A DNA stretch of 64,000 nt from Oryzias latipes (lineage: Eukaryota; Chordata; Actinopteri; Beloniformes; Adrianichthyidae), in NCBI RefSeq assembly GCF_002234675.1, contig NC_019880.2, forward strand, positions 14,807,756-14,871,755, in the 5' to 3' direction. A model generated the notes under the pieces. It was not told where the DNA came from. It saw only the letters and a program-made list of their open reading frames with translations, and did no database searches. The position numbers and the translations under genes were made by a program. Of the stretch, positions 33,413-51,155 are shown piece by piece (positions within the stretch are counted from its first letter, which is position 1; the number at the start of each line of letters is the position of its first letter).

Positions 33413-35758
33413 CTACTGTGGAACATCAGATCACCAAAGCAAAATATGCATTGCAGCACCTTGTTTTCCCTGTCTATGGATGCGGCCTGTTATTTCCTTT
33501 TTGGAATCCATGCCCGTCAAGGCCATTCCGAAGAGAAATTAGACATGAGCTAAATCCCAAACCATGCTCAGATCAGTTATCTCCTGTGCCTTGCACTTTT
33601 TATGCTTTTTAATAAAACCTGTATGCTCAAATCTGGAAGTCTTTGCTACCCCTCTAAAATGAAGCATCATTTCAAAAAAGGACAAAATAATGATGGAAGA
33701 ACAATCTCTAAGCCCTTCATGCTTAATCTTAAAGCACCACAGAACAACATTTATGTTTTTTATCCTGTTATATGAAACAGTGTCTATGCAGCTCCTGTGA
33801 TTCTGTAGAGCAGGATTATTGTTAGACGTGCATTTATGAACAACAAAAAAAGAGGATATCTACCATTTCTCGTCCTCACCTCACTGTTTGACATGAATCT
33901 AGCACAAAATAAACAGGCGTGTGGTACTAGAGAGGAGAGGGGGATGATGTGTACTAAAATTAGATCACTGAAGGGCTGAATAAAATACTAATCCTGCAAG
34001 CACAGTCACCTGCACATTTGCTACATTTCTGCACGCACGCCAACAAAAAAAAAAAAAAAAAGGGAAAGGAGCAGAAATCAGGGCAGATAAAAAAATCATC
34101 ATGGCCCGCAGCTCTAACATTGAGCAAATCCAGTATCTTTTATCTCTCAATCTCCTCCCACTCAACCACAACTCCTGCTCAGGGTGATTTAAACATGAGA
34201 GGAAGGCATGGCGTGTTGTCCGCGGGAAGCATATGGATTGCCCGGGTAAATGACTGCATCATATGAGTGGCCAAGGTGAAGAAGCTCCATCTAGTCTGGG
34301 GTAAGGCTTGGACATTTAAACTTGGATTGAGTTGGGAGAATATTGGGGAAAGTTGGGTTTATTTACAGTTTTTTTATCAATCCTTTCGCGCTTTTTGTGA
34401 ACGAATTGCTTTTTAGCTTTCAGTCATTTGGATCTCACTTTTTTGGTTGCTGCAGCGCAAAATTGGGCAAATGAAATAGTGCTGCCCTTAGCAGATTTTT
34501 TCAGATGATCTCATCTTCTCTGGCTCTTTGTATTCCTGACGGCAACTAAGCAGTTGAGTTTTGCCTCAGCACTTTGATGGATTCAACATAAACCAGTGAG
34601 GCACAGGGTCAGGTCCCAGCTGTTTTGAGGGATGTGACCTGAAAGCTGGATTATACGCCGCACAAATTCAGTGGGCAATCCAACCAGGGAAGAAATCAAT
34701 GAAGTGCCGTGATCAAAACTGTCAGAGGCATGACTGAGTCTAAGAGGTCATGATGGGGTCAGATGCATGTGATTAAACCTTGTAAATCAATAAACTCATC
34801 AACTTCTGAATTTGTTCTGTTGTCTGTGTGTACACAGACTTGAGTCGTTGAATCATCTTCACATTTTAGAGACATAAACCATCTTGCCCATTAATATTGG
34901 TAGCATCTTATTGGTGACAGTACAGGACTGTAGCTTGCATTTTCTCTCCAGCAAATATCGATTCAACTGTTTGTAAAGGATTACTTGAGTGTTAATGTGT
35001 AAATATTTGTTCATGCAATGCCAGGATCTCCTCCCTGAACAGCAAGCTAAGCAGATACCTGCATGTGAAACAGAGAGGGGGGAAAAAGATAGCAATCTTT
35101 GCTTTGCAGTCTGTTTTCTCTGGTTTTCCTCTTTTTTTGTAACAGGGAATTGGTGGTTAAAAGCTTTCCCGTGTTTGTGGAAATGAAAATGCTCCCACAT
35201 ACTCCCAGGTCTGAGCTGCGGCTCCTCTTCTCCCACCATAATGTCCCTGTCGGATAGAATTAACATCTTACCCGGCATCAAAATTTGTACATGGGGAGAG
35301 CACAGAGTGATACATTTATGCAACACTTAACATATTAGCCTTGTGGTTGAATTATCCTTGGAGGGTGACACATCTCTCTGAGCAGGACCCCCACCCCTCT
35401 TTCTCTACACTGAAACGGCGCTTGGCTCATGTGATTGGTGGTCCTGACCTTGCTCTACCCTCTAGTGATGCAGCAGGGTGAATGGCATGTGTTAGTCACC
35501 GGCATATCTCACAACAGGCTCCACTGACACAGATTAGCGACATGTTGGTCTTAGGGTTCAAAGTGCTAAGAGGAAAGGTTGCGACTTGATCACATACTGG
35601 GTCGAGGAGGGATGCAAAACTCATTAAGGAGTGCATTGGGAGGGTGTCACTGAGCCTAAATCTCTTCTGGGACACAGGTCCCCTGTGGCTCTTCAGCTTG
35701 TAAAGGCCTGCATTAAAAAAGGAAAACCAGCATTTTACACATTACATAAATTATCTTA

Positions 35759-35868
<110 letters not shown>

Positions 35869-37563
35869 AGACACTTTAACAATTTAGTGACTTCAAACTA
35901 AACATCTAATGTTTTAAAGGGCTTCTACTTTATTTCCCACATGAATGGAGGGCAAAAAGTGGCAAAACCCAATGAAAATCAATTACATTTTTTTTACTTC
36001 ATCTGCTTCCCACTATCAGCAGTTGCCTCAGAGACGTAATTTACGCATTCATTAAAAATATTGTTTTACACCAGATGCCTTTTCTTGCAAAATGTGACAA
36101 AGTGAACCTAGAATTGAACCTGCTGAATTTAAATTCCTTCACAGTAGCGTTTAAAAATAAAATGTAATAATGATAAAACAACAGGAGTTGTAAACAAAGC
36201 TCATAAACGTCTTATTTTGTAGCTAACCAAGCTGTGTAAGTAAAGGGTTAGGTGTAAAGTTAAAATTCAACTATTTCCGTTATTTATTAATTAATAATAC
36301 AGATTTTAGACACATATGTAGCCGTTTTAAACATGTGCAGAATATTTTCTAAAATGGAAATGTTAATGCTATATCATTGTGCTGTGCTATTATTATTTGC
36401 TTTGTCAAAGGATTGTGATGAAGCAGATAATAAAATACTTTATATATTTATTTTAAAACAATTAATTAACTTTATTTAATCATTTGGGATGTTGTTAGTG
36501 TTTTCTAGACATTTTAAATGCCTATAAGTGAATAATTAATCTGCAATGACCCATACAGTTATTATACTCAATGATTAATTTAACTATTTTTGTCACTTTT
36601 GATCTTCTATACAAAAAACGTGTTGCAGCAAAAAGATTTACGTCAGTTTATGAGAAAGTCTCTTTTGGCAGCATAAGACCCTCACTTTTCAGACTTCAGT
36701 CAATTTTTTTTTTACTGTTTGACTGTGACATACTCAACCACAACTATTTTTTTTTTGTTTTAAATGAACAGCATCAGGCAAAGCTTGTCTTCATCTTAAA
36801 TATGGGTCTTGTTGTTTTATCACCTAGACAACAGTGAATCCTGTTACTATTTGGTGAGAGTGAATATTGTGACAATAAGAGAGAATTTATGAACCAAGAC
36901 CCTGGACAAAGTTCCAATCCAGAATGAACAATTAGAGGTGTGTGTGCATTAATGCAAGCTACTTAAAGCTGTATCCATAATCATCTTAAGATTTATATGC
37001 GGGTGGTTATCTCATCGTACAGCTTTCTTGCTAAGCAAATTAAATGAGCTGTATTTAATTATTTCCCTCCAGTAGAATGGAAAGTGAAGCTGCACTCACA
37101 GTAAACCTGGATTGGTGGCTTGGTGAAGATTAAGTGGTTGCCCTCCCTGAAATCAAGGGCATACAAGCTACTAATTAGGATATGAAAAGCTTGTGGAGGA
37201 AGCTATAAAGGATAGCTTCCCACAACATTTTTTGTTTGTATATACACATATGTGTGAGTGCTTTTTTTTTCATTTTGTAAATGCACAGAAAGCCTTTGGG
37301 TGCTGGTCAGCCCAACCGTGTGCTCATCCGTAAAAGGACACAAAACGAATAAGCTCTAATTGACCCGATATCCTTCATTACACATGTGCTTACAAATCCA
37401 TCCAATATCCTTGAAGCTGTTTTCAACTAATCAAGCATGGGACAGCCAGCAGGACACAGAAACAGCCAAATTCTGTTTGCATTGTCTGCAATGCACAAGA
37501 AACTTGCTGGTTTTAAAGGAGAAAGATTGTATTCGTAATCTGCATGTAATAACAGTACAATCT

Positions 37564-38224
37564 GGGGTGTTACAATCGATTTTAACAATGATTCGATTCG
37601 TATCATAATTTATTGTTGACAATCTATGTAATTCATAGTTGATATTGGTTCATTTTGAACGATCAGATCCACAGACCTAAAATCGACCAAGGATATCTTT
37701 AGCCAGAAATCCAACCTTTGTGACTCAGAGATAAATACCTGGGTTCTGAACAGTGCAGGTGGAGTTTTCCAGATTCCTTGTATTTCTTGCAAAATATTCG
37801 AGTGTAAATTTAATGTGTGTACAAACAAACAAGTGAACAAGAATTAATGTCAAATCCATTCACATTTTTGCTTCATAAAGTTCAGCCCACTGCTGGTTTT
37901 CCACATCACAATAATCCAAAGGGGAATATTATTAGAACATTCTACCAAACTTTATGGTCACATTTCTTTGCATACTTTATTCAAAGTGTTTCCACACATT
38001 GGACTGTAATGATGGCTTGATCATTTTTTACTGCCATCACGTGTGTGTTATCTGCTGTGATGCACTTGGTCGTTTTTACGTCACAGTAAAACAAACCTTC
38101 CGTCCCTGAATCCAAAGGGTTTTTTCTAATATCGACATAATCAATTTGTTTGTATTTCAGAATAGTATAGGTTGATTCATTTTGATTATCAACTTGCGTC
38201 AGACGGATCGATCTGATTGGATCT
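37564..38224 (+). mobile_element. repeat family A, uninterrupted copy (hAT-like MITE)
   Basis: The 5' end is GGGTGTTACAATCGATTTTAAC and the 3' part runs 'ggttgattca...gatcgatctgattgga'. The element matches 49527-51155 in reverse. Shared landmarks are 'gaatctggaaaact(t/c)cacctgcactgttcag', 'ccattcacatt' and 'cacattggactg'. It lacks the 958-bp insertion of the other copy and so gives the empty site. It ends about 45 bases before the pak6 splice acceptor. Confidence 0.75.
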
Positions 38225-38311
38225 CTTTTGCATTTCTTTTAATCAGAATGTTTTTTTTTCTCAACAGGGAGATTTTGAGGCTGGCGAGCAGCTGTCCTTG
38301 TAGACCTAAAA

Positions 38312-44290
<5,979 letters not shown>

Positions 44291-45089
44291 CCGCGCACAG
44301 CCTCTTACATCAAACTTCAGCCTGGCCTGCCTCAGACGAGCGTAGGTTCTAGTTCTTCTAGAACCAGCAAAATGGGCTATCAGCTCCAGAGAAGCAAACC
44401 CCGGCGGCATTTTGCAGCATGAGCGACGGCAGTTGACAGATATGGCTGACAAGGTCCAAAGCCCGTCAGACACCCTTTCAGGAGTGAGTTGAAGGCGGCA
44501 TGCAAGTCTTCACCTTTCAGCTGAGTTTGACCAGAACACGGATCCCCTTTTGTAACATTTTGTGCAACTCACCACAAGACAACATGGTGCATACACTGAC
44601 AGCAAAAATCAATAATCCTTTTAAATATATGAACCAAACCCATGCTAGTCTAAAAATCCTAGATAGTGTTGTTAGTGGGCTCCGTTGCCAGCAGTGTGTG
44701 CTTTTAAAGCTGGTATTAGGGGCAAAAACATGATAGGCCATTGTGAGAGTCTAGCTACCCTTTATGCACACTCACTAGAGAATAAACTGACTGAAACACT
44801 CTCTTTGCATGGCCAAATGGAGGCACACCTGGCCTGATGTGAATGCTTGAATACATACCTAACTGGGATGTGAAAGACAATTCTCTCCTATTAGCATAAT
44901 AAATGGGTAGGTAAAAGCCCAGCTGCTACTGTTAGGCTACTGGAAATATCCCCAGTACCGTGTTCTTTTTATATATATATATATAAATATATTTATTCTT
45001 TATTTTCATAGGACATTATTGGTTGTTTGTATAATGTGAAGTTGTAAATAAGGCTTCATAATTAAGTATGGACTTGAATTGACCGTGTA

Positions 45090-45095
45090 AATAAA
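45090..45095 (+). other. polyadenylation signal of pak6
   Basis: AATAAA at the end of an 800-base 3'UTR. The interval to the convergent ankrd63 (about 850 bases) also contains a G-run and T-run pair at 45271-45293. Confidence 0.6.
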
Positions 45096-45731
45096 ATGAC
45101 AGGCTGCTGAGTCTGTGCACCGGCTGATTTGCAGCGGTAAATTATATAAAAATTATTTTGAAATGTTAATTTTATTCACTGAAATGTGAGTGCATTGATG
45201 TGCGTGTGTGCGTGAGGGCACAGGTGTGGAGACTTTATTTCTGATTTTACCCTCTGTGAATTGTGACAGATTTTTTTTTTTTTTGGGGGGGGGTCACTGC
45301 TGAGGATGATGTCTTTAACTGCATTTGCATTGGTTTGCTTAGATAAAGCACACAGGTCTAGCATGTAATGCTGCAGGACACAAAACAACTGAGAAACACT
45401 TTTGCACATAGTCTTTGTATTCTCACACGGAAATGTGTCGAAACCTTTCATGTCTTTCTATTTCTACGTGGATCACTCATGAACAAGAGAATAACACAGT
45501 TTAATTTTGTATAAATCAATAAATAATGTGTATTGAAATGAACCATTTATACATATATTTTTAATTATTCACACAAATACAACCCCAAATGCTTTTTTAA
45601 TTGTCTTTATTTGATGTTTTGCATTAATACACAATGAATATCTTGAGCAAAATACAGTTTATTTTGAAGACATAGGAGCAATATTAAAAGCTTCCAGGGA
45701 ATATGAATCTTGTATGTGTTTAAAATGATAT

Positions 45732-45737
45732 TTTATT
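45732..45737 (-). other. candidate polyadenylation signal of ankrd63
   Basis: AATAAA on the minus strand about 200 bases past the ankrd63 stop. A further TTTATT at about 45658 is an alternative. Confidence 0.45.
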
Positions 45738-45940
45738 AATTAGACAGACTGATTTGGTGACATTTAAGGATTTTAAATGTAGAACTCATCGATATAAAAC
45801 AAGAATTGAAGAAGTATTTAAATTTGTTAATCTTATAAATAGATAAACAGAGAGCAACAAAGCCGACCAAGCACACAAACTGCAATTTTATAAACAAAAG
45901 TAATAACATTAACAACATTGTCTGCTGTCGGGTCCTGAAC

Positions 45941-47548
45941 TTAATCAAGGGTGTACTGAGATGAGTAGCTCTCAAACTCACATTTCACAACGCTGATGCT
46001 GTCAGCGCTCGGCTGACTGTTCACCTGCTGCTGTGTGTGGGAAAGAGGGAAGGTATCAGAGCGAGACATCTGACCTCTGCCTTTTGTGGAGGCAGATGAA
46101 CAGTCTAACACCATCCTCATGAAATCTGGTGCAGTAAACCGGCGCAGCAGCCGGGTCCCCAGGCCCACGAACCCTGCTGTCTGGTTCGGGATCTTCTGTG
46201 CCTCCATCTCTGCCCTGGCGGAAAGCAGCTTGTTGTGTCTTGTAGTCGAGCCAAGGCTCCCCCTCTTCTGCTGCTCTTTTCTGTTTGACGGAGCCGTGTC
46301 ACCGGCCTCAGTGTTCTGTGATTTGACATTTGTATGGAGGGCTTTCACTGGCTGACCCTTGCTGTTTAAAACAGGTTTTGGCACTGGGATAGTTTTGTTG
46401 CAGTCATTTGTCAGGCCCCGAGTGTTCCCTTGACAGTCCATCTTGTTTATCAGGCATCGCTCATCCTGGAGCGAGGCTCTCTTCAATTTGCTGGCTGACA
46501 GGCTCATGTCACGCACATCACCCTGATAGGACTGCTTTCTGCTGCTCACAATGTCCAGGTTAAATGACTTTGCTTTTCCCCAGTGAGGGAAACATTCAGG
46601 TACTTGCTCTGGGAGCTTAGCATCCTGGCTGACATCTTTTTGCTTTGGCTCAGGAAAAGAGTTTGGGATTTTCTGCCCCCTCAGCTCTCTAAACTGGCGG
46701 TTTTGCAGCTGTTTGGCAGTAAAGAGAATGGCGTGATCCCCCTCATTCTGGCTCTTCTCAAGCTGAGGAGACAAATCCCAACTATGGTCATGATTGTCCT
46801 CTTGAGATTGGCTTCTGGGACATCTGAATCGGCTCCACAGTCCACTGCCATCTCCAATTTTCATCTGTCTTTGAAATACACTTGGCAGCTTGTCCTCATT
46901 TGTCAGTGGTTTGGAGAACCTCTCCAAGACATGCCTAGGGAGCTTGTTGGGTAAACGGGTTTCTCCTTCAACAGCAGCGCTGAAATCAACAAGTGGATCA
47001 TCTCTGCTAAACTTCCTGCAAGGAAAGTTTAAAATCTGTACACACTGATTGTGTCCAAAAAAGTTGGCCACCTCAATGGCTGAGTGTCCCGCGTTATTGG
47101 TTCTGTCCAGCCTCAATCCCAGTCTTTTGAAAGCCCTGATCAGGAACTCCAGAACCTGGCTGTGTCCAGAGAAGGCAGCATACATTAGAGCGCTGTTACC
47201 CCAAGCATCAGAGACGTCTGGATCAGCATTGAACTGCACAAGAAGTTTGACCACATCCAGGTGACCCATCTCACAGGCATGGCTGAGGGCTGTGCGGCCG
47301 TCCTCATCCTGACAGTTGACATCTGCCCCTTTCTCCAGCAGCAGCCGGATGAACTTGGCTCTTGTTCCGGGATCTTGAAGGCAGGCGGCACACATGAGCA
47401 GTGTGCGGCTGTTTTCTGTCTTGGAATTGATGATACGCCCGTCTAAGGCGTCCAAGATGAAGCGTGCAAGATGGACTTTGCCACCCTGCATGGCATCCAG
47501 GAAAGTCTTGGTACCGGAGCCGTGACCTAAGTCTTTTGGCCGCATCAT
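45941..47548 (-). CDS. ankrd63: ankrd63, ankyrin repeat domain protein 63
   Basis: A single-exon gene of 535 residues. The start is the ATG at 47548 (MMRPKDLGHGSGTKTFLDAM), in a good context with A at -3. The frame continues upstream only through a GTG at 47629 and has no earlier ATG. Residues about 13-180 are ankyrin repeats (KVHLARFILDALD, DEDGRTALSHACEMGHLDVV, WGNSALMYAAFSGHSQVLEF, NNAGHSAIEVANFFGHNQCV). They match human ANKRD63 closely. The rest (about 180-535) is polar, Lys/Gln/Ser-rich and probably disordered, with short conserved-looking patches such as RRFTAPDFMRMV. The human protein is, as I recall, about 380 residues, so the tail here is long. The molecular role is not established. 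The position next to pak6 matches human. Confidence 0.92.
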   Translation of the reverse strand: MMRPKDLGHGSGTKTFLDAMQGGKVHLARFILDALDGRIINSKTENSRTLLMCAACLQDPGTRAKFIRLLLEKGADVNCQDEDGRTALSHACEMGHLDVVKLLVQFNADPDVSDAWGNSALMYAAFSGHSQVLEFLIRAFKRLGLRLDRTNNAGHSAIEVANFFGHNQCVQILNFPCRKFSRDDPLVDFSAAVEGETRLPNKLPRHVLERFSKPLTNEDKLPSVFQRQMKIGDGSGLWSRFRCPRSQSQEDNHDHSWDLSPQLEKSQNEGDHAILFTAKQLQNRQFRELRGQKIPNSFPEPKQKDVSQDAKLPEQVPECFPHWGKAKSFNLDIVSSRKQSYQGDVRDMSLSASKLKRASLQDERCLINKMDCQGNTRGLTNDCNKTIPVPKPVLNSKGQPVKALHTNVKSQNTEAGDTAPSNRKEQQKRGSLGSTTRHNKLLSARAEMEAQKIPNQTAGFVGLGTRLLRRFTAPDFMRMVLDCSSASTKGRGQMSRSDTFPLSHTQQQVNSQPSADSISVVKCEFESYSSQYTLD

Positions 47549-47666
47549 TCTCGAACTTGTAAAGCTGATCCAGCAAGTGGCGAGAGGACACTGACTGTCT
47601 AAGGTTCTCTGTGATGACAGTGACTGCACTTAACTCAGAGTAAGACTCAGAGAGGAGCTGGCAGTG

Positions 47667-47674
47667 TTTTTATA
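47667..47674 (-). promoter_or_regulatory. TATA box of ankrd63
   Basis: The minus strand reads TATAAAAA about 120 bases upstream of the start codon, giving a predicted start near 47640 and a leader of roughly 95 bases. The surrounding sequence is GC-richer (CTCCCTCTCCGCATGCC on plus). Confidence 0.6.
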
Positions 47675-49526
47675 CCTCCCTCTCCGCATGCCCTCCCCAC
47701 GTTGCCAAGGAAACAAACGTCTGAGGACCATTATGCAGTGGCAGCATCCATTCAACCCAAGCACTCTTTGCCTGGAGAGAAATATGTGCTATTTGAACAG
47801 AATAATTACTCAAGGAGAAAAACAGACACTGTTTTTCATTCCAGATCTAACATGACACTTCAATGCACCATTTTACATGCACCTTATTTAGTTTTAAGAT
47901 AAACCAATGAATAAATGATTTCCAGTAGAGATAAAAGCACAATTGTATGGCTCAAGTAAAATGTGAACCTGTCCTTTGCTATGTCCAATTTGAATTCAAG
48001 ACAAAATTGTTAAGAGGTTTAAAGTAAGACTGACAGGTCGAAGGGTTCACTTCAGCGAGAGAAAGCAAAAGGGAAAAAAATGAACACGTGCCTGTTATTA
48101 TTTTTTTTCACAGCATGTCCTTGAGATCTTTCTTTGTCCTGTTTTTTTCTTTCCATTTTATATTGCTTCAGCCACAAATCCTCCTGCAGTAAATCTAAGT
48201 GAAAAGCATTTTTTAGACTTTTTTCTTTCTGACTTTTTCAGGAAGGATTGCTGTCAAAATAAAGGTTTCTGTGATAATATCACATTTTATTCATTTGAAT
48301 AAGGTTTTCTGACAGTGAAAAAATTTTGCTTGACATAATTTGCTGACAGCCTCCTATTTCAGTTGAAGGTCTGCGACATAGAGCCCACACACTCTCTTAC
48401 ATCCCACATAGGACCACAGTTTAATTTTAATTGCTAATATAAATCACAACAGGACTAAAACTGTGCCAACCAGAGGCGACAGAAATATAACCTGTTATTT
48501 ACTCTGTTCACCAGTCACTATGCAGCTTCATCAAAGCCTCAGCAGGTTTTTTAATGCGGCACTGAGAGCCATGTGCTCATCCAAATGTGGCTCATCAATT
48601 TCTAGAGGGATACTTTCTCTCAAGGCATTCTCCACATATAATTTTATTGCTTTTTGAAAGCCTTCGTGTGAAATGCTTTATTCTTTATTTTATCATCTTA
48701 AAAGTAACATTTTTTGATGCCATAGGAAGAAATGCTTCATTTGCATTCTTCTGCTTTTGAAGTAAAAGTTGAATATAATAAAAAATGGGTTATATGGTTT
48801 TATTTCTTTTTTTTCCTGCTGATTGTTAGTGTCAAAACTGACTTGGTCCCTTGGAAAAATAAAACGTTGATATGGTTTGAGAAGGGGCAACCAATTGCAG
48901 AGTCATAGGAAGGTGCGGAAATGAAAGAACTGTCGTAACTAGCTCTCAAAAAAGGTCACATTTGTTGTGAAGAACAGTTTTACTGTGATAGGTCTTTGCA
49001 TGGAACTGCATGCACAAATACTGACAACCAAAGGAAGGAATAGTAGTGAGCAAAGGAGAGAGGAGCCTATTGAAGTGTATGATTAAAATGACATGATAGA
49101 TGTGTGGCAAACAGTAAAAGGATCCATGTGTAAAACGGTAAGCATCTGAGCGACAGCAGTGATGCTGTTTTTATGACGGGACAAGCAGATTGTGAGTTCA
49201 AGTCCTTCAATGTTGGCACCAAATTGATTTTTCCTTCGTATCTATTACAAGTATATTTTTGAGGGCAATTGCTGGGGCAGTAAGATTGCAGCAAATGATT
49301 GGATGCGGCTAAACAAACCAAAGAAAAACGCTGGCTCTGTTCTGCTCTGGAGCAGACTGTCAATAGAACGAAAATATGTAAGAAGAAGAACGCCATGGAT
49401 AACCTTGAACATCCTCTTTACACCTCATTCCCAAAACAACAGAGAGTCTTCAGTCAGAGGCTTCTTCCCATTCGACCGCTAAAGGAGATATTTCCTTCCC
49501 ACAGCTGCTGCAACTTTACTCATACT
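47675..49526. other. intergenic, no gene seen
   Basis: Upstream flank of ankrd63. AT-rich beyond the first 150 bases, without recognised coding or repeat signatures. Confidence 0.5.
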
Positions 49527-51155
49527 AGTGGCATAACAATTAATCGATGAAACGAGTTATCCAACCAGATCGATTTGTTTGAGAAAAGTTGTTAATTGAA
49601 TCAACCTTTACCATTATTACATCGTTTCTAAAATAAAAAAGTATACAGATGATATTTATAACTGAGAAACACCATTTGGATTGAGACATGGTAGGTTTAT
49701 TTAACTCTAAAACGTCAAAATGCATCACAGTGGAAAACACAATGATGGCAGCAAAAAATGATCACTCCAGTCCAATGTGTAAAAACACTGAATTTTTGTA
49801 GACATGTGGCCATACAGTGTAGGTGAATGTTCTAACAATCTTAAGTTTGTATAATTTTGATGTGGAAAAATATCAATGAGCTGAAATTTCTGAAACTACA
49901 ATGTGAATGGACTTGCCATTGATTACTTGTTTGTTTGTACACAGATTTAATTTACACTCGATTATCTTGCAAGAAACACAAAGAATCTGGAAAACTTCAC
50001 CTGCACTGTTCAGTACACAGGTATTTATCTCTGAGGGTGTATTAAGACTGGGAAAATCTTAAATTGTCCCGCAAGTCCTGAACTTTGGATTTGGCCTGTA
50101 TTCAGAATGCCGGCGTTTCCTGATTTGAACCAAAGCTAGTAAACAAAACCACGTGTCTCTTCACTCATTGGTCAGGAATTGTGAGGGCAGAGCAAAGCAA
50201 CTGGAGACAGAAATATGGAAGTCCTGCGCTTTGCAGTCCTTGTCAGGGTTAGTTCATTTAAACCTTAAATTTTTTGCTGACCAATTTTGAACATCTGTAT
50301 CAACGTCAGGCTCAACACTTTTTACTCACTATTTTGGTCCGGTGGAGGCCTGCTGCAAGGTGGTTACTGGCAAGAACACGTCTAAGAAGGTACACTGATA
50401 AGTGTTTATGACATTTAGATTGTTGGAAAAACAGTGAGAACCAATGTGTATCACGTTAAAGTTGTTTTAATGAGATTTCATTCATCCAACCACATTTCAA
50501 CGAGTTGATGTGTCTCATCCTTGTGCTGTTATGATATTTTTTTGACAGAATTCTGTTAAGGTAGTTTTTAGGATGATGTCATAACAGCACCTGCCGCACA
50601 ATACGACACAGAAAGGCATATAAAAAGTGTTCCAACAAATAAACAGTTGGGCCCTTTCCCTTTGATAACATGAAGATGGTTGCTTTACATTTGTCTGTGA
50701 CTGATCTGTTGCTACATTCCTACCGTGTTTAGATCACGTGACGACTGGCTATGGGCCATTTTAGTTCAGATGTTGCACTCCGAGGACGGATTATATTCAG
50801 ATTGAGGAATCTTAGAGCAAACTGAAGCTCAGTACTATTAGAAACCGAGACCAACTCAAAAGATGGGAGGTGGCGGTTCCTGGTCCCGGACCAGGGTCTA
50901 CTGAGGTGTATTCAGACTGAAAATTTTTTCACATTTTAGGGGGCAACTCTGGTTCACTTTAAGCGGATCAAATGTGTCAAGTCTGATTACACCGTGAGTC
51001 ACACTGGTTGAAGTTCTGGGAAAAGATGTTTTGGATCGATTTAAGGTCAGTTAATCGGATTGTTCAAAATGAAGCAATATCGACTATGAACCGTATCAAC
51101 AACCACAAATTATGATATCAATCAAATTGTTGTTAAAATTAATTATTTCACCCCC
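49527..51155 (-). mobile_element. repeat family A, copy split by a second transposon
   Basis: The reverse complement aligns end to end with 37564-38224. At 50035 the match stops inside 'tatctctgag' and resumes at about 50995 with 'tgagtcac-ctggttgaagttctggga'. That is the exact continuation in the other copy ('ctctgagtcacaaaggttgga'). The outer ends are AGTGGCATAACAATTAATCG and, on the other side, 'ttaattatttcaccccc'. Confidence 0.75.
50036..50993. mobile_element. TIR transposon nested in family A
   Basis: The left end is GGTGTATTAAGACTGG and the reverse-complemented right end is GGTGTAATCAGACTTG. TGAG appears on both sides, consistent with a short target duplication. A further 'ggtgtattcagactgaaa' at about 50908 suggests an internal or nested end. 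It is 958 bp with no transposase frame. The superfamily is not assigned. Confidence 0.65.

Noticed and set aside
46086-46954. Plus-strand open frames of 89 and 123 codons
   Set aside because: Antisense to the ankrd63 tail, with no splice or family support.
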